Shown here: positions 6,593 to 17,601 of the stretch, piece after piece | How positions within the stretch are numbered: the first letter of the stretch is position 1 | Layout: each line of letters opens with the position of its first letter | Assembly: GCF_006874465.1 (NCBI RefSeq) | Contig: NZ_VIRL01000013.1 | Coordinates: forward strand, 124,001 to 188,000 | Direction: 5' to 3' | From: Microbispora bryophytorum | Lineage (GTDB): Bacteria > Actinomycetota > Actinomycetes > Streptosporangiales > Streptosporangiaceae | DNA: 64,000 bases | Program-made: the position numbers and the translations under genes | The notes under the pieces: generated by a model | Databases searched by the model: none | Told to the model about the DNA's origin: nothing | The model's input: only the letters and a program-made list of their open reading frames with translations

Positions 6593-9508
6593 TCAGCTGC
6601 AGCCGCTGGTGCTGCCGCAGCCCTCGCAGACGTAGCAGCTGCCGGCCGGTCGCATCTTCGTGCCGCAGGTCATGCACAGCGGCGCGTCCGCCGTACGGCC
6701 CTGGTGGCTCTCCAGCGAGGCGCCGACCCGGCGCGGCTCCGGCACCGCCACCGGCACGACCTGCCCGGCGGACGGCCCCTCGGCGGGCTTGGCCTCGACC
6801 GGCGCCGGCTGCGCCTTCTCGACGGGCACGGCCTTCCCGTTCTCGATTGGCGCGGACTGCGCCAGGGCGGCGGTGTCCAGGTCCTGGAGCGCGGCCGGGT
6901 CCTCGCCGCGCTGCTGCGCGGCCCGCTCGGAGGCGGAGAAGATGCCCAGAGCCGCCCGGTCCTCGTACGGCAGGTGGTCGAGCGCGAGCCGCCGGAAGAT
7001 GTAGTCCATTACCGACTGCGCCATCCGGACGTCGGGGTCGTCGGTCATGCCCGCTGGCTCGAAGCGCATGTTGACGAACTTCTGCACGTAGGTGTCCAGC
7101 GGCACGCCGTACTGGAGACCGATCGAGATCGCCACAGAGAAGGCGTCCATCACGCCCGCGAGCGTGCTGCCCTGCTTGGACATCTTGAGGAAGACCTCGC
7201 CCAGGCCGTCGTCAGGATAGGACGAGGCGGTCATGTAGCCCTTGGCGCCGCCCACGGTGAAGCGGGTGGTGGTGCTCGGCCGCTGGTTCGGCATCCGCCG
7301 CCTGGTCGGCCGCGCGACCTCCACGACCTGGACGATCGGCTCCTTCTCGGCGGACGCCTCGGCAGGGGCCTCCTCGGAGGCCTTCTTCGCGATCGACAGC
7401 GGCTGACCGACCTTGCAGTTGTCGCGGTAGACGGCCAGGGCCTTGAGGCCGAGCTTCCAGCCCTCCAGGTAGACCTGCTCGATGTCGTCCACCGTGGCCG
7501 ACTCCGGCAGGTTCACGGTCTTGGAGATGGCGCCGGACAGGAACGGCTGGACGGCCGCCATCATCCGGACGTGGCCCATCGATGCGATGGCCCGCTCGCC
7601 CATCGCGCAGTCGAACACCTCGTAGTGCTCCGGCCGCAGGCCGGGGGCGTCCACGACGTGACCGTGCTCGGCGATGTACTCGACGATGGCCTCGACCTGC
7701 TCCTCAAGGTAGCCGAGCTGACGCAGCGCCCGCGGGATCGTCTGGTTGACGATCTGCATCGAGCCGCCGCCGACGAGCTTCTTGAACTTCACCAGCGCCA
7801 GGTCGGGCTCGATGCCGGTGGTGTCGCAGTCCATCATCAGGCCGATGGTGCCGGTCGGGGCCAGCAGCGACGCCTGGGCGTTGCGGTAGCCGTTCCGCTC
7901 GCCGAGCTTGAGGCACTCCTGCCACTGCCGGGTGGCCTCGGCGTGCAGGTCCTTGTCCATGGCGTCGAGCGTGCGCAGGTCGTCGTTGGCCGCGGCGTGC
8001 TTGCGCATGACCCGCTTGTGCGGCTCGGCGTTGCGCTGGTAGCCGTCGTACGGGCCGACGATCCCGGCGATCTCGGCCGAGCGGCGGTAGGACACGGCGG
8101 TCATCAGCGAGGTGATCCCGGCCGCGATGGCCCGGCCGCCGTCGGAGTCGTACGCGTGGCCGGTCGCCATCAGCAGCGCGCCCAGGTTCGCGTAGCCGAT
8201 GCCGAGCTGGCGGTACGCCCGGGTGGTCTCGGCGATCTTCTCCGTCGGGAAGTCGGCGAAGGTGATCGAGATGTCCATCGCGGTGATGATCAGCTCGGTG
8301 ATCTTCACGAAGGCGCCGACGTCGAAGGAGTCGTCGTCACGCAGGAACTTCAGCAGGTTGATCGACGCGAGGTTGCACGAGGAGTTGTCCAGGTGGACGT
8401 ACTCCGAGCAGGGGTTGCTGGCCGTGATGCGCCCGGTCTCCGGGCAGGTGTGCCAGTCGTTGATCGTGTCGTCGTACTGCAGGCCGGGGTCGGCGCACTC
8501 CCAGGCGGCCTGGGCCATCTTGCGGAACAGCGACCGCGCCTCGACCTCCTCGATGACCTCTCCGGTGAGCCGGGCCCGCAGGCCGAAGCTCCCGCCGGCC
8601 TCGACGGCGCGCATGAACTCGTCGGAGACCCGCACCGAGTTGTTGGCGTTCTGGTACTGGACGGACACGATGTCCTTGCCGCCGAGGTCCATGTCGAACC
8701 CGGCGTCGCGCAGCGCGCGGACCTTGTCCTCCTCGCGCGCCTTGGTCTCGATGAACTCCTCGATGTCGGGGTGGTCCACGTCGAGGACGACCATCTTGGC
8801 CGCCCTGCGGGTGGCGCCGCCCGACTTGATGGTGCCGGCGGAGGCGTCGGCGCCGCGCATGAAGGAGACCGGGCCGCTGGCCGTGCCCCCGCTGGACAGC
8901 AGCTCCTTGGACGAACGGATGCGGGAGAGGTTGACCCCCGAGCCCGAGCCGCCCTTGAAGATCACGCCCTCTTCCTTGTACCAGTCGAGGATCGACTCCA
9001 TCGTGTCGTCCACGGCCAGGATGAAGCACGCGCTCACCTGCTGGGGGGAGAGGGTGCCGACGTTGAACCACACCGGGGAGTTGAAGCTGAAGATCTGGTG
9101 GATCAGCGCGTGCTTGAGCTCGTGGTCGAAGATCTCCGCGTCCTCGTCGGAGGCGAAGTAGCCGTTCTCGACGCCGGTCCTGGTGTAGACGCCCACGACC
9201 CGGTCGACGAGCTGCTTGAGGCTCGACTCGCGCTGGGGGGTGCCCACCGCCCCGCGGAAGTACTTGGTGGTGACGATGTTGGCCGCGTTGACCGACCAGG
9301 AGTCCGGGAACTCCACGCCGTGCTGCTCGAAGTTGACCGAGCCGTCCCGCCAGTTCGTCATCACGACGTCGCGCCGCTCCCAGCGGACCTCGTCGTACGG
9401 GTGAACACCCGGGGTGGTGAAGATGCGCTTCATCTTCAGGCCCTTGCGCGGGCGCTTGCCCGGCCGACCCCCCGCACCCGATACGGTGCCGCTCACGGTC
9501 TCCGTCAT
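6593..9508 (-). CDS. nrdJ: Vitamin B12-dependent ribonucleotide reductase (class II)
   Basis: A 971-residue class II reductase, which reduces ribonucleotides to deoxyribonucleotides using adenosylcobalamin and works with or without oxygen. Visible landmarks are VSACFILAVDDTM, the SGSGVNLSRIRS block, NPCSEYVHLDNSSCNLASINL around the radical/catalytic cysteine, and a C-terminal cysteine cluster (CMTCG..........CEGCGSTSGCS) that re-reduces the active site. The start at 9508 follows GGGAGGGGGAAGTC. Length matches streptomycete NrdJ. It lies 120 bases downstream of nrdR on the same strand, the standard nrdRJ operon order, and the paired NrdR boxes ahead of nrdR should control both. Confidence 0.97.
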   Translation of the reverse strand: MTETVSGTVSGAGGRPGKRPRKGLKMKRIFTTPGVHPYDEVRWERRDVVMTNWRDGSVNFEQHGVEFPDSWSVNAANIVTTKYFRGAVGTPQRESSLKQLVDRVVGVYTRTGVENGYFASDEDAEIFDHELKHALIHQIFSFNSPVWFNVGTLSPQQVSACFILAVDDTMESILDWYKEEGVIFKGGSGSGVNLSRIRSSKELLSSGGTASGPVSFMRGADASAGTIKSGGATRRAAKMVVLDVDHPDIEEFIETKAREEDKVRALRDAGFDMDLGGKDIVSVQYQNANNSVRVSDEFMRAVEAGGSFGLRARLTGEVIEEVEARSLFRKMAQAAWECADPGLQYDDTINDWHTCPETGRITASNPCSEYVHLDNSSCNLASINLLKFLRDDDSFDVGAFVKITELIITAMDISITFADFPTEKIAETTRAYRQLGIGYANLGALLMATGHAYDSDGGRAIAAGITSLMTAVSYRRSAEIAGIVGPYDGYQRNAEPHKRVMRKHAAANDDLRTLDAMDKDLHAEATRQWQECLKLGERNGYRNAQASLLAPTGTIGLMMDCDTTGIEPDLALVKFKKLVGGGSMQIVNQTIPRALRQLGYLEEQVEAIVEYIAEHGHVVDAPGLRPEHYEVFDCAMGERAIASMGHVRMMAAVQPFLSGAISKTVNLPESATVDDIEQVYLEGWKLGLKALAVYRDNCKVGQPLSIAKKASEEAPAEASAEKEPIVQVVEVARPTRRRMPNQRPSTTTRFTVGGAKGYMTASSYPDDGLGEVFLKMSKQGSTLAGVMDAFSVAISIGLQYGVPLDTYVQKFVNMRFEPAGMTDDPDVRMAQSVMDYIFRRLALDHLPYEDRAALGIFSASERAAQQRGEDPAALQDLDTAALAQSAPIENGKAVPVEKAQPAPVEAKPAEGPSAGQVVPVAVPEPRRVGASLESHQGRTADAPLCMTCGTKMRPAGSCYVCEGCGSTSGCS

Positions 9509-9628
9509 GACTTCCCCCTCCCAGGGCCCGATGGAGCCCCTTCTCCGGACCACGCTCGTTATAACCACATCGTCGCGCCGCGCCGTCGCGCGCCGCCGCC
9601 CGCCTCGTCCCGGTCCCCCGGAAGGCGC

Positions 9629-10093
9629 CTACTCCTCGCCCGCCGTGCCGTGGGCCACGCGGAGCCGCTCGATCTCCGCCTCGAAGTCCGCAAGCGTCTC
9701 GAAGCTGCGGTAGACCGACGCGAAGCGCAGGTAGGCCACCTCGTCGAGGTCACGGAGCGGGCCCAGGATGGCCAGGCCCACCTCGTGGGAGGCGATCTCG
9801 GCCGCGCCGGTGCCCCGGATGCTCTCCTCGACGCGCTGCCCGAGCTGGGCGAGGGAGTCCTCGCCGACCGGGCGTCCCTGGCAGGCCCGCCGCACGCCGG
9901 CGATGACCTTCTCCCGGGAGAACGGCTCGGTGACCCCGCTGCGCTTGCTCACCATCAGCAGTACGGTCTCCTGCGTGGTGAACCTGCGCCCGCACTCGGG
10001 ACAGGTGCGCCGGCGACGGATCGCCGCCCCGTCCTCGGCCGCGCGGCTGTCCACGACCCGGGTGTCCGGGTGGCGACAGAACGGACAGTGCAC
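9629..10093 (-). CDS. nrdR: Transcriptional repressor NrdR
   Basis: A 154-residue NrdR, the nucleotide-sensing repressor of ribonucleotide reductase genes. It has the zinc ribbon with CPFC near residue 3 and CPECGRRF about 30 residues on, followed by the ATP-cone domain ([22 protein letters not shown]). I chose the GTG at 10093, which begins HCPFC as in characterised NrdR proteins and has GGAGG upstream; a longer frame only adds a non-conserved leader. It is the first gene of the nrdRJ operon and likely autoregulated through the two boxes at 10123-10170. Confidence 0.95.
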   Translation of the reverse strand: MHCPFCRHPDTRVVDSRAAEDGAAIRRRRTCPECGRRFTTQETVLLMVSKRSGVTEPFSREKVIAGVRRACQGRPVGEDSLAQLGQRVEESIRGTGAAEIASHEVGLAILGPLRDLDEVAYLRFASVYRSFETLADFEAEIERLRVAHGTAGEE

Positions 10094-10122
10094 GTCATCG
10101 CCTCCCTGAACGCCCATCCTGA

Positions 10123-10170
10123 ACACAAGGTGTGGTGAACTTACACCGGTGTGACTACTAGATGTTGTGG
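10123..10170. promoter_or_regulatory. Tandem NrdR boxes upstream of nrdR-nrdJ
   Basis: Two 16-bp sites, ACACAAGGTGTGGTGA (10123-10138) and CTACTAGATGTTGTGG (10155-10170). Each matches about 11 of 16 positions of the known NrdR box (ACACWATATATWGTGT, from established work). Their starts are exactly 32 bases apart, about three helical turns, the classical spacing. Between them lies a perfect ACACCGGTGT palindrome (10143-10152). They sit 30 bases before the nrdR start. Confidence 0.8.
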
Positions 10171-10444
10171 TCCAACCGTAGGAGCGCCCGACCTTGAACG
10201 CAAGTCGAACCGGCGTTGGCCATGGAAGTTCCTGTTCGGCGCGCGTGTCGCGCCTCCAGTCACGGCCGCATCACCTGCCCCACCGGCGCGGAATACGCCC
10301 TTTACCCGCCTTTCCCCGGCCCATTTCCGCACGGCCCCTGACCTGGGCGTACTGCGACCAGAGAAGATCGGTTAAATCGAACACGGGATCGATCGAACTC
10401 CCGTACGATGAGGTGGACGGCGAGATCGGTGATTTCGCTGGATA

Positions 10445-10485
10445 TCGAACAATTGTTTGACGGCGATCTTGAATCGCGGTACGGT
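10445..10485 (+). promoter_or_regulatory. lexA promoter with SOS box
   Basis: TCGAACAATTGTTTGA (10445-10460) matches the Gram-positive LexA operator CGAACN4GTTYG. It overlaps the -35 hexamer TTGACG (10457-10462), which is separated by exactly 17 bases from a -10 TACGGT (10480-10485). LexA binding here would block RNA polymerase, giving autoregulation. The 274 bases between the NrdR boxes and this promoter hold nothing else I can support. Confidence 0.85.
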
Positions 10486-10527
10486 CGCTCTGTGCGACAT
10501 GAGGAACACGGATCGAGAGGTGGCATC

Positions 10528-11241
10528 GTGAGTGACCGAAGTGAGCAAGCGGATGGCGTCAGCGACCTCGCGGTTCGCAGGCGCGACTCGCTTGGCCTCA
10601 CCCCCAGGCAGCGGAAGATCCTTGAGGTGATCCGCGACTCGGTCCAGCAGCGCGGCTATCCGCCGTCCATGCGGGAGATCGGGGAAGCGGTCCAGCTGAC
10701 CAGCACCTCCAGCGTGTCGCACCAGCTCACGGCGCTCCAGCGTAAGGGCTACCTCCGGCGTGATCCCCATCGGCCCCGGGCCCTGGAGGTCCGGCTGCCG
10801 GGCGAGCCGGTGCTGTGGGTGGACCCGGACGCCACCTCCGAGGAGGAGGCCGGGTTCAACCGGCCCACCGCGGCCTACGTGCCGCTGGTCGGCCGCATCG
10901 CGGCCGGTGGGCCCATCCTCGCCGAGCAGAGCATCGAGGACGTGTTCGCGCTGCCCAAGCAGCTCGTGGGCGAGGGCACGCTGTTCCTGCTCCAGGTCTC
11001 CGGCGACTCGATGATCGAGGCCGCCATCGCCGACGGCGACTGGGTCGTGGTGCGGCAGCAGCCGGTCGCCGACAACGGCGACATCGTGGCCGCGATGATC
11101 GACGGCGAGGCCACCGTGAAGACGTTCAAGCGCAAGGACGGGCACGTGTGGCTGGTGCCGCACAACCCCAACTACGAGCCGATCCCTGGCGACGAGGCCA
11201 CCGTGCTCGGCAAGGTCACGGCCGTCCTGCGCAAGCTGTAG
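10528..11241 (+). CDS. lexA: SOS-response repressor and protease LexA
   Basis: A 237-residue LexA. The winged helix-turn-helix spans about residues 22-85 ([29 protein letters not shown]). The self-cleavage site is Ala126-Gly127 within RIAAGGP, and the catalytic dyad is Ser161 (GDSM) and Lys198 (TVKTFK). On DNA damage, RecA filaments stimulate cleavage and the SOS genes are released. I chose the GTG at 10528, preceded by GAGAGG; the longer frame from 10408 would run through the SOS box and promoter. It is divergent from nrdR, so DNA repair and dNTP supply share a control region. Confidence 0.97.
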   Translation: MSDRSEQADGVSDLAVRRRDSLGLTPRQRKILEVIRDSVQQRGYPPSMREIGEAVQLTSTSSVSHQLTALQRKGYLRRDPHRPRALEVRLPGEPVLWVDPDATSEEEAGFNRPTAAYVPLVGRIAAGGPILAEQSIEDVFALPKQLVGEGTLFLLQVSGDSMIEAAIADGDWVVVRQQPVADNGDIVAAMIDGEATVKTFKRKDGHVWLVPHNPNYEPIPGDEATVLGKVTAVLRKL

Positions 11242-11249
11242 CCGCGCCG

Positions 11250-11280
11250 GCGCCCCGCGGCACAACGCACCGCGGGGCGC
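11250..11280 (+). terminator. Terminator after lexA
   Basis: Perfect 11-bp stem (11250-11260 / 11270-11280, GCGCCCCGCGG and its complement) with a 9-nt loop, starting 9 bases after the lexA stop. It lacks a T-run, as is common in high-GC actinobacteria. Confidence 0.65.
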
Positions 11281-11319
11281 GGCGGCCGCCTTTCAGGCGG
11301 TCACTTATCGGCAATTAGG

Positions 11320-12423
11320 GTGAGTCGGGTGAAACTTGACTCACTGTCCCTGGACGCGGCCCGCCGGCGTGACGGAATCAAATGGGCCCACGCCGCATCC
11401 GGCGTCATCCCCGCCTGGGTCGCCGACATGGACTTCCCCGTGCCCGAGGCGGTCACGGAGGCGATCGCGAGACGTGCCGCCACGGACCTCGGCTATCCCG
11501 CCTGGCTGGAGGAGCCCACCGCCGGGCCCCTGGCGGAGGCGTTCGCCGAGCGCATGGAGGCGCGGTACGGCTGGCGAGCCGATCCGGCGCACGTGCGGTC
11601 CTACACCGACCTCAACCAGGCCCTTCAGGTGCTGCTGCACGTCATGACCGACCCCGGCGACGCGGTGGCGCTGCACGTTCCGGCCTACGACCCCTTCCTC
11701 ACCACGATCACCGCGATGAACCGCCGCCTGGTGCCCATGCCGCTGACGGCCGACGGCAGGTTCGAGGTGCCCGGTGAGCCCGTCCGGGTGCTCCTGCTGG
11801 TCAACCCGCAGAACCCGTCGGGCCGCTCGTTCACCCGTGAGGAGCTCGATGCGGTCGCGGCGTACGCCGACCGGCACGGCACGCTGGTGATCTCCGACGA
11901 GATCCACGCCGACCTGACGTACGCCCCTGCCCGGCACATCCCGTTCGCCACGATCCTGCCCGAGCGCACGGTCACGCTGACCTCCGCCAGCAAGGCCTTC
12001 AACATGGGCGGACTGCACTGCTCGGTCGCCCACATCGGCGCGAAGGACGCCAGGGACGCGCTCGGCCGCCAGCCCGCCCACATCTACGGGGCGCCCAGCG
12101 TTCTCGGCGTGGAGGCCACGGTCGCGGCGTGGCGGCACGGCGACGCGTGGCTGGAGGAGGTGCTGGCGATCCTGGACCGCAACCGCAGGCGCATCGCCGA
12201 GCGGCTCCCCTCGGTGGGGTACCGCATGCCCGAGGCCACCTATCTCGCGTGGCTCGACTTCGGCGTGCCCGGCGCGGCGCACTTCCTCGAACGGGAGGCC
12301 CGGGTCAAGCTCAACCCGGGCCCGAACTACGGAGGCGGCGACACCTTCGCCCGCCTCAACTTCGCGACCTCGGCGGCGATCCTGGAGGAGATCCTGTCCA
12401 GGATCGCCGCCGCACTGACGTGA
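11320..12423 (+). CDS. PLP-dependent aminotransferase/C-S lyase (PatB/MalY type)
   Basis: A 367-residue fold-type I PLP enzyme. The N-terminal WAHAASGVIPAWVADMDFPVPEAV is the hallmark of the MalY/PatB group (cystathionine beta-lyase type). NPQNPSGRSF is the substrate loop, SDEIHADL carries the Asp that binds the pyridine nitrogen, and SASKAFNMGG contains the Schiff-base lysine. Members cleave C-S bonds of cystathionine or cysteine conjugates. Some act in sulfur recycling, others as regulators. The GTG start has only a weak ribosome binding site. It stands alone between the lexA terminator and the converging cellulase gene. Confidence 0.88.
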   Translation: MSRVKLDSLSLDAARRRDGIKWAHAASGVIPAWVADMDFPVPEAVTEAIARRAATDLGYPAWLEEPTAGPLAEAFAERMEARYGWRADPAHVRSYTDLNQALQVLLHVMTDPGDAVALHVPAYDPFLTTITAMNRRLVPMPLTADGRFEVPGEPVRVLLLVNPQNPSGRSFTREELDAVAAYADRHGTLVISDEIHADLTYAPARHIPFATILPERTVTLTSASKAFNMGGLHCSVAHIGAKDARDALGRQPAHIYGAPSVLGVEATVAAWRHGDAWLEEVLAILDRNRRRIAERLPSVGYRMPEATYLAWLDFGVPGAAHFLEREARVKLNPGPNYGGGDTFARLNFATSAAILEEILSRIAAALT

Positions 12424-12432
12424 CGCGCCCGC

Positions 12433-14286
<1,854 letters not shown>

Positions 14287-14332
14287 TCAACGTCCCGTCA
14301 CGGCACGATGCCGACGAGTTTGGGCGCCGGGA

Positions 14333-17300
14333 TCACTCCAGCGGCGGCAACTCCGGCGGGGTGGCCGGATGCCTGTCCCGCAGCGCCGCCAGGGCCAGCT
14401 CCACCGCCCGGGCCAACTGCGGATCCCGCCCGGCGACCAGGTCCTGCGGCGTCACGACGACCTCGACGTCCGGGTCGACGCCGTGGTTCTCGACGCCCCA
14501 CCCCTCGCCTTCGAGCCAGAACGAGTACCGCGGCTGCGTGACGACGGTCCCGTCCGCGAGCGAGTAACGCGAGTCGATGCCGATCACGCCGCCCCAGGTC
14601 CGCGTGCCCACGAGCGGTCCGATGCCGCGGTTCTTGATCCCGGCACTGACGATGTCCCCGTCCGATCCGGCGAACTCGTCGGTGACCGCCACGATCGGCC
14701 CGCGAGGCGCGTCGTCCGGGTATCGCGCCGGCTCGTACCCCCGGGCCAGCGACCACCCGGTCACCCGCCGCTGGAGCTTCTCCAGCACCAGCTCGGAGAC
14801 ATGCCCGCCGCCGTTGTCGCGGATGTCCACGACGAGCCCGTCGAAGCCCATCTCGGCACGCAGGTCCCGGTGGAACTGCGCCCACCCGGTGGACATCATG
14901 TCCGGCACGTGCAGGTAGCCGAGCCGCCCGCCCGACGCCTCCCGCACGAACTCCCGCCGTCCCACCACCCAGTCGTGGTACCGCAGCCGCGTCTCGTCCG
15001 CGACGGGCGTGACGACGACCCGGCGGGTCTCGCCGCCCGAACCGGGCTGGACGGTCAGCTCCACGGGCCGCCCCGCCGTGCCGGACAGCAGTGCCAGCGG
15101 CCCACGGACCGGATCGACCGGGCGCCCGCTCACGGCGACGATCGCATCGCCCTCCCGGACGGCGACGCCGGGCGCGAGCAGCGGCGAGCGGGCCTCATGG
15201 TCGGAGGACTCCCCCGGCAGGATGCGGCTGATCCGCCACACCCCGTTCTCGTCCCGGGCGAGGTCGGCGCCGAGCAGACCCTGACGGCGCCGGGGATCGT
15301 GGCCGCCCCCGCTCGGCCGCGCGTACGCGTGGGAGGTGGCCAGCTCGCCCTGGACCTCCCAGAGCAGGTCGATCAGCTCGGAGTAGGCGCCGATCCGCTC
15401 CACGAGGAGGGCATAGCGGTCGAGCGTGGCCGGCCAGTCCACGCCGTTCATGTCCGCCCGCCAGAAGTGGTCGCGCATGAGCCGCCCGGCCTCGTTGTAG
15501 GCCTGCCGCCACTCGGCGACCGGGTCGACGGTCACGGCCACGCGGTCCAGGTCGATGGTGACGACCTCGTCGTCGTCTCCGGTGGCGCGGGTCTGCAGGC
15601 CGTTGCCACCGCTGGCCACCAGGCGCGTGCCGTCGCCGCTGACCTCGAAGGCCCCGAAGTCCCTGCCCAGCTCGCCGGCCTTGCGCTTGACCAGGTCGTA
15701 GCGTTCGAGGATCGGCTCGCCGGGCTCGGTGCCGTCGCCGAGCTCGCCGGTGAGCGGATGGCGCAGCCACAACAGGCCGCCCTTGGCGGCACGCAGGTTG
15801 GAGTAGATGCCGGCGGGCACCGGCACGGGCACGATCCGCGCCGCCAGCCCGTCGGCGTCCACCTCGGTCGGACGCGGCGGGCCGGACCTGCCGTCGCTCT
15901 TGCCGTCGCTCTTGGCGTCGTTCTTGGCATCGGAACCGGTGTCGTCCTCCCCGCCGAAGCCGCGGCCGGCCAGCGAGGGATCGAACGGCGAGGGGGTCGT
16001 GGCCTTGAGCGGCACCAGGTACGGCCGGCAACTGGCGGGAAACGACAGGTCGAAGACGTGGCTGTCGTAGACCGGGTTGAACGTGCGATCGGACAGGAAG
16101 GCCAGGTACTTGCCGTCCGTCGTGAAGGACGGGCTGTAGTCGTTGAAGCGCGGCGGGGTGACCTCGATCGCGGTGCTGCCGTCCACCCGGGCGAGCTTCA
16201 GATGGCAGCGCCAGGGCTGGTAGGCGTGCGCCCACGCGAGCCAGGCCGAGTCCGGCGAGAACGTGAGGTGCCGCACGTCGCCGTGGGTGGTGCGGTCCAC
16301 CTCGCGGACGTTCCCGGAGTCGAGGTCCACCACCAGCAGCCGCCCGTCGTGGGTGGCGACCGCGGCGTGTCCGCCGTCCGGCGCGGCGGCCAGGTCGAGC
16401 ACCCGGCCGAGCTGCCCGGCGGCCAGCGTGCGGATCTCACCGCCGGGCGTGCCGATCTCCAGCGCGTCCTCGCCGGAGGCGTCCGACACCCAGACGGCCC
16501 GGCCGGCCTCGGGATGCGAGGAGGAGTCGAGGGGCCGCGGCAGCCGTACCCGGACGCCGGGCTCGGCGCGCAGCACGCCGGCGGGGCCGTCGCGGTGGGT
16601 CAGCCAGTGGGCGGTGCCGCGGATCTCGACCACGCTGGCCCGCCCGCTGCGGTCCGGCGCGAAGCCGCCGACGTCGTTCGGCGCCGGGTACGTGGCCCTG
16701 GCCGGGCGCGGCCCGCTCAGGGCGATGTCCAGCTTGTACGGCTCGGCGTCCAGGCTCTCCAGCAGCCACAGGTCGCCGCCGAGGCTGTAGACGACGCGGG
16801 AGCCGTCCGAGGCGGCATGCCGCGCGTAGAAGCCGCGGTGCGTGGTGTGCTGCCGCAGGTCCGAGCCGTCGGGCAGGCAGGAGTAGAGGTTGCCGTCGCC
16901 GTCGGTGTCGGCGAGGAAGGCCAGGCGCTCCCCCACCCACATGACCGACCAGTGCTGCGCGGGGTTGCCGGGGAACAGGCGGGTGAACTCGCCGTCCCCC
17001 GTGGCGTCCACCCAGATCTTGGCCGCGGTGCCGCCCCGGTATCGCTTCCACTGCGACGGCTCGCGCCACACCGCCGAGACGCCCGCCACCTTGGCGCCGC
17101 TGACCGCGACCTCGCTGACCCTGCCGTACGGCAGGGCCGTCGCCGGGCCGCCGTCCAGCGGCACCGCGTGGGCCCACTGCCGGGATCGTGAGCCGTGGCC
17201 GGCGGCGGTGACGGCCAGCACGTTCCCGTCCTCGGTCCAGCCGCGCACGCCCGTCATGCCGTTGCCCCAGTGCGTGAGCCGCTCGCCCTCGGCGCCGTCC

Positions 17301-17521
17301 AGACCGGCGGCGAACACCTCGGGATCACCCTCGCGGGTGCTCGTCCACGCGATGCGCGTGCCGTCGGAGGAGAACCGGGGGTGAGAGACCGGCACCCGGT
17401 CGGCCGTGAAGCGCCAGGCCCTGCCGCCGCTCGTGGGCGCCAGCCAGACGTCGTCATCCGCCACGAAGGCCAGAAGGTCACCGTTCAGGTGGGGGTATCT
17501 CAGGTACGCACCGTTCGCCAC
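14333..17521 (-). CDS. Tricorn-like protease (S41)
   Basis: A 1062-residue protein built like archaeal tricorn protease: a six-bladed WD40-type propeller at the N-terminus (PHLNGDLLAFVADDDVWLAP and later PRFSSDGTRIAWTS), a second propeller, then C1, PDZ and C2 catalytic domains. The catalytic residues are visible: Ser730-His731 in TSHAY, the nucleophile Ser953 in EFAGSDGD, and Glu1011 in WGVENHGVD. It probably degrades peptides released by the proteasome or by Clp in the cytoplasm, as there is no signal peptide. A hydrophilic insert with four DAKNDAKSDGKSDGRS-like units lies between propeller and C1. The start is a GTG at 17521. Confidence 0.93.
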   Translation of the reverse strand: MANGAYLRYPHLNGDLLAFVADDDVWLAPTSGGRAWRFTADRVPVSHPRFSSDGTRIAWTSTREGDPEVFAAGLDGAEGERLTHWGNGMTGVRGWTEDGNVLAVTAAGHGSRSRQWAHAVPLDGGPATALPYGRVSEVAVSGAKVAGVSAVWREPSQWKRYRGGTAAKIWVDATGDGEFTRLFPGNPAQHWSVMWVGERLAFLADTDGDGNLYSCLPDGSDLRQHTTHRGFYARHAASDGSRVVYSLGGDLWLLESLDAEPYKLDIALSGPRPARATYPAPNDVGGFAPDRSGRASVVEIRGTAHWLTHRDGPAGVLRAEPGVRVRLPRPLDSSSHPEAGRAVWVSDASGEDALEIGTPGGEIRTLAAGQLGRVLDLAAAPDGGHAAVATHDGRLLVVDLDSGNVREVDRTTHGDVRHLTFSPDSAWLAWAHAYQPWRCHLKLARVDGSTAIEVTPPRFNDYSPSFTTDGKYLAFLSDRTFNPVYDSHVFDLSFPASCRPYLVPLKATTPSPFDPSLAGRGFGGEDDTGSDAKNDAKSDGKSDGRSGPPRPTEVDADGLAARIVPVPVPAGIYSNLRAAKGGLLWLRHPLTGELGDGTEPGEPILERYDLVKRKAGELGRDFGAFEVSGDGTRLVASGGNGLQTRATGDDDEVVTIDLDRVAVTVDPVAEWRQAYNEAGRLMRDHFWRADMNGVDWPATLDRYALLVERIGAYSELIDLLWEVQGELATSHAYARPSGGGHDPRRRQGLLGADLARDENGVWRISRILPGESSDHEARSPLLAPGVAVREGDAIVAVSGRPVDPVRGPLALLSGTAGRPVELTVQPGSGGETRRVVVTPVADETRLRYHDWVVGRREFVREASGGRLGYLHVPDMMSTGWAQFHRDLRAEMGFDGLVVDIRDNGGGHVSELVLEKLQRRVTGWSLARGYEPARYPDDAPRGPIVAVTDEFAGSDGDIVSAGIKNRGIGPLVGTRTWGGVIGIDSRYSLADGTVVTQPRYSFWLEGEGWGVENHGVDPDVEVVVTPQDLVAGRDPQLARAVELALAALRDRHPATPPELPPLE

Positions 17522-17601
17522 ACGTGCACCCTATGCCGGGTGGCGGCGGCTCCGCCGTACCGGACAGGTTCGTTCACGGTAGGCGGAGCCGGAGTCACCC
17601 G

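Noticed and set aside
6494-10138. A 1214-codon open frame on the plus strand
   Set aside because: It is antisense to nrdJ and nrdR, full of His/Val/Arg runs typical of GC-rich reverse frames, and has no domain.
6593-10170. A cobalamin riboswitch ahead of nrdJ
   Set aside because: The 120 bases between nrdR and nrdJ are too short for the aptamer, and no B12-box-like sequence was seen; NrdR boxes explain control.
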